From Drosophila persimilis (Eukaryota > Arthropoda > Insecta > Diptera > Drosophilidae): a stretch of 64,000 nt of DNA. This document shows, piece by piece, positions 1-14,400 of this stretch. How positions within the stretch are numbered: position 1 is the stretch's first letter; every line of letters starts with the position of its first letter. Location: NCBI RefSeq assembly GCF_003286085.1, contig NW_020825357.1:372001-436000 (forward strand), written 5' to 3'. The translations under genes were made by a program, and so were the position numbers. A model generated the notes under the pieces. That model did no database searches, was not told where the DNA came from, and saw only the letters and a program-made list of their open reading frames with translations.

Positions 1-136
1 CCGCTCACTCTCGACATGTATCCCCAGCTGATGGACTAAAATTCCAAAAGGCAAATCAAATTAAGCGGCAAATAACTTGCCCGGGCACACACGACACGAG
101 TTAACAGCCTCGCAGCGTCAGAGTAGAGCCACAGAT

Positions 137-178
137 GGACAGGCAGACAGACAGGCAGACAGACAGACAGGCAGACAG
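137..178. repeat. (CAGA/CAGG)n microsatellite
   Basis: About ten 4-bp units of CAGA and CAGG. Confidence 0.85.
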
Positions 179-1026
179 CCATCGAACTATCCACTCAACT
201 CGGGTTATGAATAGTTGAAGATGAGAAGTCCGAGATGGCTCTGGCTCTGGCTTTGGCTCATTCGTATTCGTGCCTGCGGTTGCACTTAATTTAATTGGTA
301 CATTTTAAAACCACGTCACTTAAGCATCGGTGGTATCTTGTGAATGTGTAAATGGATTAATGTTTACATTTGTTCCACCAAAAAGCTACAGGAAATTGCA
401 ATTTTTCAACCCAAAAAAAGCAAAACGAAGGGGCAGACAACAAGTCAACAGATTGGACCCGGCAACCTCGTTATGGCCCCGGGTTAATTGAGTGCACGAG
501 AAGGGCACGATAAGGGCACGGTAAGGGGGTAGAGAATGAATCCTTTTTGGGGGGCCACAGTTAGGTATTCGCTTATCGAGGGCTTAGGCTAATGAACAAA
601 TGGAAGATGGGCCCCGGGAAAGGGGTAAACCGAGTGATACTCAGTGTTTGGTGTCTGCTCGGAAGCCCCTTGCCTTCCATTCAACCAATCATACCCCTAA
701 TCCTCTGGGTCTCGATGGGCATAAGCAAATAGTATGCAATGAAAGGCAAACAAATGTGTTCATCCATGGGAGAGCCTCTCGATTACAGAGAGAGAGAGAG
801 AGAGAGAGTACGACTCTAGATAAATATTATTAATTAAGTGTCTGGGCAGACTTTAAGCCTCGGAAAAGTGTTGTAATCATCGGCTAACACAGGGGCATCC
901 ATCCATTGATTTTATCAACGTCAAGTGAGGCATCCGCTCCCCGATTCAATTCAATGAAGCAGCAACGACCCCGGCATCCACCCCCCAGAACGAAAGCTCA
1001 AGACAAAAGCCACCCCTAGCCCCCAC

Positions 1027-1027
<1 letters not shown>

Positions 1028-1059
<32 letters not shown>
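1028..1059. repeat. Homopolymer of 32 C
   Basis: An uninterrupted C32 run, followed by AACTGG. Likely hypervariable and prone to sequencing error. Confidence 0.9.
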
Positions 1060-1061
<2 letters not shown>

Positions 1062-3575
1062 CTGGCGGGCCAACTTATAAATAAACGTTTAAATCCTCAT
1101 GAATGCTTACAGTTGGCTTTGTACTTATTCCCCGAGCAAAAGTTTTGTGCGCTTTTGTTTTTGGCCAAAAACTTCTTTTTCCCGCTTTCACCGAGAGGGG
1201 GAGGGAGGGGGAGTTGCTGGGTCGTAAGTTTTTAGTGTTATTGCCCCCATGGACAAGTGGCGAGGCGGATTCGGATACGGATTCGTATACGGATTCGTAT
1301 TCGTATTCGTTCCGTCGATAAGTGCGCGGCAAGTGCGTTGTAATAGTTGTTGCCACTTCATCTGGCTGATCCCTCAGTACTTTCCTCCTTTTGTTCTCCG
1401 TAATTATCATTTGAACGCATTTGCCTTAAGTGTCCTTTTTGACATGTTTATAAGATGAGGCTGAGCCACAGTATATGTTTATTTTCGATTGGCATCTCCC
1501 AAGAGGTTTTTGCCACAGTTCATGTCGTTCTCAATGATGATGATGATGTGTTCTGATGACTCCTTGGAATATATATTTTTGGCCAAACTATTACAACCAA
1601 GAGAGATCTCTGATAGCCCTTCAGTGGGAATTGTTAATGAGTTATGTGGAAATCTCTGGATTGTATTAGGCATATTGCCTATCTAATAAGAGATCTAAAG
1701 ACTTGTTTAAATCCTGCTCTGCTCTTACTTATCGTTGAAATTCTTTCCCTGAATTCTTTCCGCGCAATTTCTTTGAGGATAAATGTGCAAAGTTCCTGGG
1801 AGTACAAAAAAAAAAAAGAAACAAAAGAACGGAATTTGTCCGTGAGGAGGACTGGGCGCGGCGCGCTGGTCAGCTCGTCATACACGGAGTTAATCTCTTG
1901 GACAGCCACGCTGGGAAACTGAGCATAAAATATCCTTGTTTATGATCTGGTTTAGACGATTTTATTGAACAACTTCTCTGCATATAAATCTGAAGATTAA
2001 CAGCGCAACAAACAAAGAAACGAGGAGTGTTCCCCCTCCCCATCCCCTGAGTATTTTTTTTTTTGGGGTGAGAAGTGCCATATAATTTTTAGCATAATTA
2101 TTACGTTTGTTTTCTTTACGATGTGAGAGAGGAGTAGCGAAGGATGTGGGAACTCCGAGCATTAACAAGCACATAAACCAGGAAGGGAATAGTGCGTAGG
2201 ACTCACTGTTGCCATTCCATCAATATAACAATTATTGTTATTATTATTATTATCTTGTGTTGGTGTATTATTTTTTCATATACGAGTATGCCCCCCACCA
2301 CCCCCCTCGCCTACGAAACGGCGCGAAATGTCTATGAAATCATCTTTTTATGGCCTGTCCCAAGGAACCCAGGCCTGGCCACTGCCACTGGCACATTGCC
2401 ATTGCCATTGCCATTGCCATTATGGTTATGGCAATTTGTCTGTAGACATAACGACGACGACGGGGCTCTCCCAACGTCTGGGGCGGTGAGGGGGGGGGGG
2501 GGCTTGGTTTGGGGTGTAAAATACCCGGTAACAGTTGCCCCCAAACACACGCATCGATGAGTTATTTGCCCAGGACCCAGCGCCCGGCCCCGCACCCCTC
2601 GAACATTGTACACAATCTACCATGTAAAAGCTTAGCGTCAGTTGCTTAGCTGGCCCATAAAACATGATATACGGTGCAAGTTAGTTGGCCAGAAAGGATT
2701 AGCCCGGCCCGGTGATAAATGGGCCTCGCCCGCTCTCCGCTCTCCGCTCTCCGCCCACCGCCCTGCCTTATTTGCTTAGGTTGCTCAAGTTTATTTCGGG
2801 CATAAAATCAACCAAAAACATTTGCTTTTAATTAAATACTGTTGTGCCAGGCAGTCGGGCAGAGCACCTACTCTCTCCCCCTCTCTCCCCCTCTCTCTGC
2901 ACCGTTTCGAGCGTGATGAATGTAATCCCTGTAATCATCATAAATAAGCGTTTGACCTCTCCTCTACTTCTGATAGCACTATGCCACAGCTACCGACTTT
3001 TTCTGTTCGATTTTTCTGATAGATGCAATTTTTTTTGCAAGGTTCTTAAGGATCTTACATCTAAGTTCCTTAGATCTAGTCTGGGAATTTGTTCTCCTAC
3101 AATAAAAATGTCTTTAGTAAGACTTTGATCCTCAGACTCGCCAGTTGCCGCTTTTTTTCATTGAAATAACATTCAAAATTGTATTAGAAGTGCCTTTGAG
3201 TCACGGTCATGGGGCTGAGCTCCTGTGGAAACCAACAATAATGTATAATACCCAGGCTCACAAAAGTTTTCCAATTTACTTAGAAATCACATAAATGGGG
3301 GCTCCCCTCCCTCATTTTCACAAACCTCTGGGCCTCATTTGATCGACTTCAGTCAGCAATTCACTCCAGAGCAAACACTCACCAATTTCCGGAAACTCGG
3401 AGACAAAACCATGGATCCGACTCTAGGTCCTCGTCTCTAGGGTCGCTATATGAAATTGTCTTATATTTTCCTCTCCTCCAAGCTGTTGCTTGATTTGCTC
3501 TTTCCCGCCCAGAAATCCCAGGTTCTCAATTGGCAAATACGAAAATATTTTGATATATTTTGAACAAAAAAAAAT

Positions 3576-4041
3576 AGGAATTTCAATTAAATTAGCTCGA
3601 CAGTAATCATGGCTAATGGTCAGCTGACAAATTCCTTTTTCGATAATTACTGCCATTTCCTGGTGCCTGCAGGACAGCAAATAAATCTATAAAATATTGC
3701 AAAATAATCAAGCAAAAAGCAATGAAAAGCCGCAACCATGTTGATTACAGGCCCTCAACGCGAACCGAACAGGGGACAAGGGACAGGGAAGAGGGAAGGG
3801 GGAACAGGGAAGCAGGGAAACAGGGGAACACCCAATCGTTACACCAATATCAATGGCCAGAACAAACAACCGCAATGTAACACTCGTCTCTTTCCGAATA
3901 TCCCCGCAGAACCGTCCCAGAATCCCACAATGGGATCTAGAACCAGGTCGGGTTGCCTGCAATTGTTTGCCAAAAACCTTTATTTGAAAATTACACATAA
4001 ACATATGGAAAATACTGACTGATGGGGCTGGGCTTTTTGGG
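3576..4041 (+). repeat. Direct segmental duplication, copy A
   Basis: This 466 bp stretch recurs at 33224-33686, 29.6 kb away in the same orientation. I count one substitution (CATATG against CATATT near 4003) and three indels: a 21-nt purine-rich insertion in this copy near 3790, a G-run expansion and a 10-nt insertion in the other copy. Both copies are preceded by an A-rich run. No target duplication, poly(A) tail or terminal repeat is visible. It contains no convincing gene. Confidence 0.9.
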
Positions 4042-7000
4042 GAGTAGTCGGTCGACTGCGAAGGCAAAACCTCAAACCTCTGACGCTCCATCCGACAAGG
4101 AAGCCAATAAATGTTCAATTAAAAGAAATATCCTCGAGAACTTGGAAAGCATTTTGCTACCAAAAGACACCGAAAACACCTCGCAAATGTATTTTATTTT
4201 ACACTATTTTCCATCGCTTCTTGGCATGGGTTTTTGAGGTCCTTATTGCCTCCACTGCTGCCAATTCCACCCAGAAAAAAATATTATTGCTGCGTCACAG
4301 CGTATCAATAAAAATTTTTCTCATGGCCCCGCCGTCCAGAATTCGTCTATTTGGCAGCCTTTAACCCTAATTTATTCGCCCGAAAGTGACAATTGACGAA
4401 CCTCCTTCGACACTGGCACAGCCACTGCTGTTTTTTCGCCGGGATAATAAAAATATCCAAGCAAAGGCTCTTTATTAGGGCCACCGTAAGCCCTTTTTCC
4501 CTTTCCTTTCTGGGGGCAGGCCTTTTGTTTGCCAAAAGAGGGCCAAAACTTGTTACATTTGTCATGCGATAATGTCGATTTTGACAGCTGCGCAAAAGGA
4601 TTCCCTTTGTCAGTCGCGCCTGCGCAAGGACCTGGCGAACGGTTCGTTCTGTTGCCCTTTTATGATCGCTCAAGGCTCAACTTTGTTGTTAATTTGATGC
4701 GCTCTGTGACAATCTGAGTGTCTTCCTGGGTTTCTGCCTGGTTTCTAGCCTTTCTTGGCCATTATTGAAATAATTCTGTTTTAGTTTTTATTGGCAGTTT
4801 AGCGGGAACAAAGGACGGGGCCGTCGGGCATGTTGTTGACTCTTTTTATTGGGTAGACGAATACCGAAAGGCCTGGCAATTATTTACACTAATCAGAAAG
4901 TCAACTTTCAAGGTGGACGAACGCCCAACCCTCCGAAAGGGACTTTGTATATCCTTTTGTCTCGATTGTTGCGTATTTTGACAATGTGCCTACAGTTCTT
5001 CCATTGTCTGGGCCCCTTCTTTGTTCCCTCCAAAGACGGCCCGACGTGCCGCTCTCCCTCGGGTCTATCGAAATTTGCAACAAAGTCAATTTTTGGAAAA
5101 TCCCCGCTGTACGGCTGAGCAAATTGTGTTTTTGTAAAACGATTCGTTTTGGTTTCCATACATCCGGCACCTAGGATTTGCCATGGTTTCTAGAGGATAT
5201 CCCGCTCTGGGAATGAAATTGTTGGTTAACTTTACGAGCGGAACGAAATCGTCCCCAGAGATCCCAAAAAATCGATCAGTTTATATATTTTTCGATTGCC
5301 TGGCGATTTTTCGAAGTCCTTCCAGCCTGTTGCCTTCGGCCCAATTTCCCCGTTTTACCCAAAAAGTAGAGCCCAACCTTATCGGCAGAGATCGATCAAT
5401 CTTTATTAAACGTTAGCCCATTAACTTGTAGCTGCCAGAGAAATCTATCAGCGGAAGAGGGGTAAAAAAAAATGATGCATAAATAATCTCATGCGATGAC
5501 TTTTTTACTCTCCCAAAAAAAAAAAATGTCCATCGATTGATTTTCCATGCAGCAGCGGCGGTGGCTGTTTTTCGTCACTTATCACTCAGAATTATGGCAG
5601 CAATAAAACACTTTTTCCGGCTGGCCATATCCGCACGGCGTCCCATCCTGTCGACCCCGGCACACTTTGCCATTTTTTCCTGTCACTTTTCCCCCCATTT
5701 TGCCATTGTGTGTGTGTGTGTTTTCCCCCTCTCTCAATGGATGAGTTTTTTGTGTTTATCAAATTTGATTTGCAGCAATTTCTTTGCCATTTTCCATGTG
5801 TGCACCGCGACGCCCTCATTGTTTGCCCAGCCCAATCATCCTCATCTGTTTAGTTTTGCCCAGACCCCCACCCATGCCCAGACCCCACCCCACCCCCCCG
5901 CTAATGTCTAACAATTTATTTAAATGTCAGCAAGTTCGGCTATCTGCTGGGCGGAACAGATGTTGCCCGGCCGTATTGATAACGTGATCTGTGCGGGCAG
6001 CCAAATCGGTTCGTATAAGCCACATAAATCTCTCAAGAATTTTAAATACTGCATATTAAAGTCTTTCATTTATCAAGGATATACCAGGGTGTTCCATAAG
6101 TCTTGCAGTTCGATAAGAAAGGGCTTTTCGGCTACGATTTTGTGATGTGTTGCTAAAATTTAAATGGTCAAAAATGTAACCAAAAATGACGCCAGAATCA
6201 ACGTACAAAACGATTATATTATAATATACGGGTGACAATATAGTGGCTTTAAGGCACAGTTCAGATCTTGGAATGTGGAAGGGCTTGAATCTATTGAGGA
6301 CGCCGTTCATTGACGGCCTCTCCTGCGGCTCGAGGACGCCTCCTGCTGGAGGCCGCCGAGCGGCTTGGGTATGTGCTTATCGAGCATTTTTTTTTTTGCT
6401 CTGTTGGTACATTTTTTATATGAAAGTATGTGAAGTTTTATTACAATCTGTCCATTGATTAATTTTTTAAAAATATTTTAGTATCGATGTCTCAAAGAAC
6501 TTTTTTTACATTGTAAAAATAAAATATCGTGCAGTGATTAATTATTTTTTTTTTAAGGTTTTAAAGGCCAAGGAAATTTCTGATCGAATATTAAAAATGT
6601 ATAAGGACTCTTAGCCTTTAAACGTGATCGCACGAGCCTTGAAGACTTGTATATCCTTAATTTTCTGCCCTTTTTATGAGGCGATGCAGTGAATGGCCTC
6701 TTAAATTTGCCATGAATATATCCTTCTGTTACTTGCTGTCCCTGCCGAATCCAAATATGAAAAAAATGCATTATTTATGAAGCCAGTCCATGTCCTTGGG
6801 GACAATAACACTTGGAGGACTTGGACGGTCGTCAAATATTCAAATTGCTGGATGGCAGGACATGCGATTCGTATGCGAAATTATGGCCAATTGAATTCGT
6901 ATCACCGAAATTGCTGGGCAAGCAAATTAGGTATACAATTTGGCCACAACTGATTAGGAGGGGATTTTTTTTTTTTAGCTAATTGAAAACGGAGTCGGGG

Positions 7001-9289
7001 GCGTGTTAAGCCAGCAATTATGTCAGATATTCCAACGATCGTCATAAGTCTTGGTCCGCAGAAATGCCACCAAGTCACGCAATTTGTTAAGAAATTATCT
7101 AAAAGCTCTAGGAAAAAGAAAACGAAACGAAAAAAGAAACACTTTAACTAGACGATAAACAAGCGCAATTAATAAACTTAGTGGGGGAGCGGGGGGGGAG
7201 TTAGCCACGCGGCTGACCTCTGGACGAGTGCCAGAAGTCGGACCCGGGCAGAAGTCAGCCGTCAGGAGGAGGATTTACAGCACACGAAGCGTACAGGACA
7301 CGGGACACACATGGCCGAGACGCGCTTGAAAAATTGCAGCCATGCGAAGGATAGCACCAGCTAAACAATGGCCAAGAGCAGCGGCCAAATTTATGACCCG
7401 CCATTTGGCCAAAAAGCGACTGAATGACTGACTGACTGACTGACTGCAGCACATGACTAACGTACACTTAGGGGATTAGGTTTGGCGACGGCGGCGGCGA
7501 CGGCGGCTGTGGCGAGAGTCCTGTGTGCGTTTGAGTTTGGTTGTTGCCATGCCAGTTAAGGACTCAAAGCCGTGTCGGCCCGGCGTTTGTCTCAATTAGC
7601 GGCAACTCCCGGCTCTTCACAGCTATTTGCACAAAATATTCATCGAACGCGGAGTCCTTAAGCCGCCAAAGTTGCCACCCAGACATCGACGTTGCGGCGT
7701 CGCGGCAGCCCAATGAACCACAAAATAAAGCATATCATAATAATCATATCGTAATATGCAGTCGTGGCACTAATGCGTATTACCTAAGCCCACCCACCCA
7801 AGGGGGGGGGGAGCACCAGGGGAAGATGACGACGTTTTTTGTCGCACTGCCAGTGCCTGGCCCCGCAGCGGGGCGTCCATTGTCCTGAGCGCCTCTTTTG
7901 CTTTGAAGCCGATACCGGGCCAGCGTCTGGCAAGAGATTTTACTCTGGTCTGGTCATACCCTAACCGCAAGGGAAAGCATGTGACACCTTTACGAAAGAG
8001 TAACGGCCTAGGATCGTACAAGCCTTGCGCAAAGGCCTGTTCGACACATTTGGCAGCTAAATATCTGTTAATCCTTTATATAGGTAGGAGGTAATGGACT
8101 CCGAATAGGCGCAGGACTATACAAATAACAATCCAACGATACACTACCTGTTCGAGGCATTTAAACAGCCGAAAATCCTTGAATAAAACAAAAACCACAT
8201 CACCTAATTGCCTAAGGTAAGGAAAAGGCTATAAATAAACAAGGTTAATGACCTACACGTACAAATAAAGGGTCAAAGAGTACTCAAAAGAGCATAGAAA
8301 AGTCGTTGCACCTGCTCTCGGCCTTCCTGTTTGTCGCGCTTAAATCCGTCTAAGTATTTTCCTGAACAAAAAAAAAGATATCCTGAAGAAGAAAACCCAC
8401 TCTTTTGCCGCCGCAACACCCGAAGAACAGAACAGAAAATTTCCGTTTCAGCTGAGCTAAGCACAAAAATGTTTCCACTTTTACTTACAACCCAAAGCAA
8501 TTCACTATTACTCGTATTATTAAGCGGGAAGAGGCGGAAAAAAGGCGCCCGGCAAATGCTTTGATGTGGCGGGCTCCTGGGAGGACTATCTACATCTCAT
8601 TCGGTATTCCTGCCGGCCCTGGCCTAAGCCAATTTAATTCGCAGCTTTTCTGGCGCCACGGATCGTAAATTAATGCAATCACACAGAGGGACAACTTGAA
8701 TCCTTTTTGGTATAAGTATAAACACTCGCATATATCTCGCCCACAGTTGACCAGGCCAAAATGCTTATAAATTCCTCTTATCGTCGATTTGTTGTTGCCT
8801 TTGCTGCCTGGCTGGGGCGGTGGAAATATGACCAAAATGCATGCAGCAACAAAGGACACAAAACATTGTACAAATTTGTAGTACGTAATTTGTCCTGCCT
8901 CGTATCCCTATCCTGTATCCGTCCCCCGTCCCCGTCCCCCGTCCCATGCCCGATACCCGTAGGCAGCCAGCCCAATTTATGCACTTTTGCCCCATTGTGT
9001 CTGCAACTGGGCGACATCGTCGTCGACGGCGTCGTCCGGAGTAATAAACTTTTGCCGCGACAAATTTAACAAATTATAGAAAAGATTACGTGTCCGCCGG
9101 TTTGCTTGGCTTGGCATTCCGCAATCCTAACCGCAAGCATTAAAGGCAATTAAAGGCAATTAGGGTTGAGTAGGATATATACATATATTGTATATATTTT
9201 ACCTTGCACTCGGATCTTGTGTGGGATTTATGAATCAGCATATAGGACTCTGCCACCAATATCCAGGCCGAATTTCAATGGAGAACAAC
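4042..9289. other. Intergenic DNA, no gene seen
   Basis: No coding frame stands out. An (ACTG)n tract lies at 7422-7446. A sequence starting CCAGGGTGTTCCATAAGTC at 6083 resembles a Tc1/mariner-type end but has no partner. Near it are GC-rich inverted segments (about 6302-6362). Confidence 0.55.
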
Positions 9290-9420
9290 AGTCTAAAGTG
9301 CCAATAAGCAAGCCCTTCAAGGCTTCTGACTCATGTTTATGTTGGGGTGCAAAAAAAAGGGGGACATTCCCTGTCCTTAGCACAAATCAGCACTTTCGGA
9401 TGAGCGTGGAGTTCAATTCC
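9290..9420 (+). repeat. Dispersed short repeat family, copy 1
   Basis: Contains the core ATCAGCACTTTCGGATGAGC (9386-9405) preceded by GTCCTTAGCAC. It shares that longer context with the inverted copy at 12.5 kb. Family identity unknown. Confidence 0.45.
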
Positions 9421-11460
9421 GCCAATAAATACCCATCGAAAAGGGTTAAGTGGTTTTTTTCTCTCCCCAGCCCACAGCTTCATTAACTTCCAGCAATAGC
9501 CAAACCGAATTCAAGTGGAGAATAACAGAATAACGGTTTAAAGTGGCCAATTTCTTTGGTCATTAGTCGTGGGTTTCCCTCGGGTCTCGCTGCCGCTCTT
9601 TCCCGCTCATTTGCGGTAATTAAAATTTCATTTGGCTTTCGTCGTCTGTTCAAATTTAATTGACATTAGCGCAAGCATTCGGACAGGATCGGGCTAGAGG
9701 TATTGGCATGGGGATGGAGCTTCTGCAATCCGTCAAGTCATAAAAACAAAGGCAAACCCAAAATGTCGCTGGATAGAGAAGTCCGCCAGAAATGTCGCCA
9801 CAGCGGGGCATAAATAAACCTGCGCCCATATTTTACGACCCGCCCCCACACCGCACACCTTTCAGCTTTCGCCATAAAAAACTATAAAAACTAAACGTAA
9901 ATAATTCTATCTGGGAAGTTGCAGGGAAAGCAAACTTGATACTACCCAAACGCCCAGGCCACTGCAGTTCTTTCTCCATCGCCATCGCCATCGCCATCTC
10001 CATTTCCATCCGTTGTCTTTGCGCATTTTTCCCCCATTAATATTATTATTATACCCGGTAGTTGGAGAGGACCAAAAGGTATATAGTATGCCTGTTTGAG
10101 AGGCCCTTGTGACTGTCGTATTTGTGGAAATCTCTTCCTCAAAGCCCATAGTATACTAGGGGGTATCTGATGGTCGAACCCCCACCGAAAGACGAAATGC
10201 GCGCTCCTTCTTGTTTTTGTCTCTGCTTTTTGTTTTCCTCTTTTCGCTGGAACTTTGTCTTTTGCATGTGTTGGCATTCTGCTTGGGAGGCGAAAAATTT
10301 CGCGTGACAAACGAGAATTTTATGGCTTCCGTTGACCTGAGCCATATCCTGCGGTTCACTTGCCGAGTGTCCTCCTCCATCCTTTGTCCGTTCGTCTCTC
10401 TCTGTCTCTCTCTCGACTAACAGTTGTCATTGCCATTAAAGCCATAATATGAGACGATGTGATTGCACTCGTTTCGGTCGGGGCTACGGCCAGGGCTACG
10501 GCCAGGACTAGGGTCTGTCTTCTGTGTTCCTTTCCCGCTCGTTCCGAGTCCCTATAAAAATGAAGTGTAAATATTTAATGTGCGCTTTCGTGCATGGCGT
10601 GCAGCGTTTCCTCTGGGCTCCTTCTTTTGTTTCGCTTTGAATAATAGAGACAGCAGTCCCGGCCTTCGGTACAAGTATCCCTTTTAATGGATTCCATTCA
10701 ACAGTTGATCGAACCCTATCCTAACCCTCGAATTGTGGCCCTAATGAGCCAGCCTTGGCTATGCTTAAACATCGTCATCCAAAGGATTAATAGTCTCTAT
10801 GGGACTTTAAGCCATTATTGAAATGGAAAATCTCTTTAAGCTTGTAATGAAAATATTCAAATGTTTATTTGCAAATGAAAGCAGGATTCTATATTGCTTT
10901 GAAAGGGACAAACTTTCAATCAAATATAAAACTAATATATATTTTTAAATGCATTTTTGTTTGTATTTCTCCAAAAAATATTTAGCCCGAAATATAGCAA
11001 ATATTTCAACAATTTTATTTAGGAATATTTCAACGAAAAAACACACACTCACACATTTGTGGCAATTTTTATGCAGTGAGAACAGACCATTTTTTATGCT
11101 TTGACGACAAAAGGCGCCGCCTTCCCCTTCCCCTGCCCAGCCCTGCCCCGCCGAAATGTTTACTCAACTGTGTTGAAAAACAATTTCGCCAAATGGCCAA
11201 AAGGGAGATACATGTATGTGCTATACATCTGTATGCAGGGAGAATTCTGGCAAAAGTCTCGGCCTCGACAAATGTCATGTGTCAGTGTCAAAAGAATTGC
11301 TGCCGATGGGTGGTGGTGGGGGGGGGGGATATGTCAACACGGGGTTCATCAGTCAAATGAGTTGTCTGTGTCGGGGTTGTGTGTGATCCGGCAAGACCCG
11401 AAAGTTAAGTGAGTCCCACACATCCTCCTTATCGAGCAGAGTCTTTGACCTACATTTCTG

Positions 11461-11493
<33 letters not shown>

Positions 11494-14400
11494 CTTTCCT
11501 TAATGTTTATTAATGCGTTCCACCCCCTGGTTGGTGGGGGCGGGGGGTACTGGGAGGACTACATGGAAACACTCTTCCACTCAAAGGTGGCACATGAGGA
11601 GCTGTATCTTCCACTCCAAATTGAATCGTTTAATTAGCCTGATGGCTTGGAAAGGAGCCGCGCCGCAGATGGTGTTCTGGAGACAATAGACGGCAGGACG
11701 ACAGGAGGACAGGAGGACAACTTTAAGTTGGCAACTTTCAAGCAGCCTCCCATTCAGGGCTGGGCTGGGGGGGAGAACCAGTGAACCATTCCGAGCTAAA
11801 CGGGTTTGCATCGTAATCGAAGAAGTGCAATTTTTCTGGTTTCATTTTAATTACAAACCAAACCCAATTCGCTGCACACCAAATGCCGAGCTGGCAAATG
11901 AGCGGCAAGGCGCGGCGTGGAGAGGAGCACTTGAAATCCTGCGCTTGATGGGCACACGATGAAGTTGCAAAATATTTGATCAAGTGTTTGGCATTTTGTA
12001 CACATTTTTCTCATGCCGCTGCCGCCGCTGCTGCCGCTGCTGCTCTGCAAGTGAAAGCCGTGCCGAGGACAACAAGTAACTTCTTTTGCGCGAACTCATT
12101 CAGTCGAGGCTTAATGAACACAGTCTTGGCAGGGGGGCGGAGGGCGGAGCCGCCTTTGGTACTTGTTGTTGATACAACTCATTAGACGCAAGCGAATGCG
12201 TACTCAAGTGGGTCGGGTCTGCCTCCCTCCGCCCCTTTCCTCCCCTTCCGTCTTATACTTGATGCTCAACGATCTGTGGGATGCCCAGAGAAGCGCGGCA
12301 GGATGAGTGCCAAGGCGAATGCTCTGCCATTTCAATTTCTTTACTTACTTTAATTTCCCACGTAGTTGAACGTTCTATCTGAGAACACGGTCGTAGCTTA
12401 ATTTAAGGCAACATTTTGTCCAGCCCAGACTTTTGAGAGGGTTTCATAATTCTCGGTTCATTTCCAAGTTCTGCTTGAGATCCCGCTTCGTTTCTTCGAC
12501 TCGCAGTCGCGTAGGACACAGATATTGTATATTCCGCTCATCCGAAAGTAATGATTGGTGCTAAGGACAAAGAATATCGTAGTTTGAAGTGCGAATACCT
12601 GAAACTGAGATGCCACCAGCGCAATTGAACGGCTTGCTCATCAGGAAGGATCCAGGGGCCACAAAATATAATGGGGATAAGCATTAAGAGACAGCATTCG
12701 GATCTGTAGGCGGCTGTAAGGACTGCTGCCCGTCATCGAGAATGTTTATACTAAAAAGCGAACTTATATTGGGTCTTATACTGCTTTTGGAAGCCTAGAA
12801 CTAGAACTAGAATCAATAGATCCCTCGGGTTTTTTTTAGCTTCCATTTGCCAGCCTTTTCAAAACCATTCCTTGAAAAAATAAGCAGAAAAATATTTTTT
12901 AATTGAAATGCGCTGAAATACGCATTATGGCCTAAGTAAACAGGCCAACAATCCCAACCTCCCAGCCATGTTTACTACTAATCCGCTGCCAAAGATAAAC
13001 TCAAATATTGTCGGCAAAAAACGAGGAAATTTTTAATCAAAACAAGAGCAGCAGAAGAAAAAAAAAGCAGCGGAAAAACCGTCAGACAAATGCGGCACTT
13101 TGGCAGCTTAGCGCGGCATTTGGCTAAAAGGAAAACAAACACGATTCTGGGGCGGCGTAGTGGGAGAGTCCGTGAAATTATTAAGCCAAAATTAAGAAGA
13201 GTCCAACGAAAAATGAAAACAAAAGCGCGTCAAAGGATCAAAGGTAGAAAGCAACCAAAAAAAAAAGGGACAACGAGAAGGAGCTGGAGAAGGGGCTGGA
13301 GAAGGAGCCGGAGAAGGAGTGTCGAGTGGTGTGGCGTGTCGTGTGGAAGATTGCAACCTAAACAAACATGGCCAAAAGTGAGCTGCGGCCAAGACGACTT
13401 GTTCTGGGGCCAGCCGAAGTGCCAAAGCAAATTTAAGCGGAAAATTCTAATAAGCTCTGGTCGCTGGTCAGGTCCGTCAAGGGTTGTAGAGATCCAACCC
13501 TTCTTCTCTTTTTTTTTGTTGGTGATTGACAGCAGACCGCGAAAATTTAATTCACGCGCACAAAATGATTTTTTTCAATCATCCGCCGATGAGCCGCGGA
13601 ATATTTCAGCAATTTAAGCAGCTTTCAGAGGGGTGGGGACAAGGACGAGGACGGGGGTGGTGGTGGTGGTGGGGTCGTGTAAAATTCTTAATTAATAATC
13701 TGTAGCATAGCTGCCGCGCCACCCTTCAGGTCCTGGCCACCCCCCACCACCACCCTGATGTGTAGTCAATTGAAAATTTTGCGTTTTGGCAATGAACCGA
13801 GCCGTTCGAAATCGCCTTTAAAGCCGTTGTAATTAAGCAGCCTCGCGATGGCCAAGAGCGGGTTAAGCGGGAAGGAGGCATCGGCTGGGGCCGGAGCCGG
13901 GGCCGGGGTCGGGGCCGGGGCTTTATGACATGATTATGAATTGCTCTCCGGCCGCAATATCCATGAGGGGTTAACAAAAGCCGCAGAACAGTCATCGCCG
14001 TCAGTCCGGGGCCAAAGTCAAAAGTCAATAGTTGGTCGGGGAAGAACGGGGTGGATTGATGGTTGGATGGTTGGATGGATGGGGCTGTAGAGTATCGCCC
14101 ATAAAGTTTGATGCGCGAAATTAAATTTCGGAATTTTGCTTGAATTTAATATTAATTAGTTTGAACGTTTGTGTTTTGGTTATGCAAATTTTGCAGGCCC
14201 ATTTCGGTGGCTGGAAATTGTATATTAATTAGCCAAGAAGTTTGGGGAATATCCAACATTAGTCCCAGGTCTCTCCGTGGGGGAAATGGTATGAGCCATC
14301 TAATGATATTTGTTTAATGAATATGTCAGATAGGGATCCGGCAGGCCTGATTCCTATATTTTATTGCTGTAATTTTGGGGTACACTATATGAAAGTAGTG

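Larger units (their letters stand above)
1..3575. other. Intergenic DNA, no gene seen
   Basis: No reading frame here has coding character. Besides the C32 and CAGA tracts it holds a GA run (788-808), ATTCGT-type hexamers (1267-1310), GCCATT hexamers (2395-2425) and CTCTCCG units (2728-2757). This is probably rpr-distal intergenic DNA. Confidence 0.6.

Noticed and set aside
6083-6780. Tc1/mariner-like element starting CCAGGGTGTTCCATAAGTC
   Set aside because: No matching inverted end and no transposase motif in the adjoining open frames. At most an old fragment.
13090-13617. 175-codon basic open frame
   Set aside because: It is Arg/Lys-rich because of purine-rich simple sequence, has no recognisable domain, and overlaps other repeat-driven frames.
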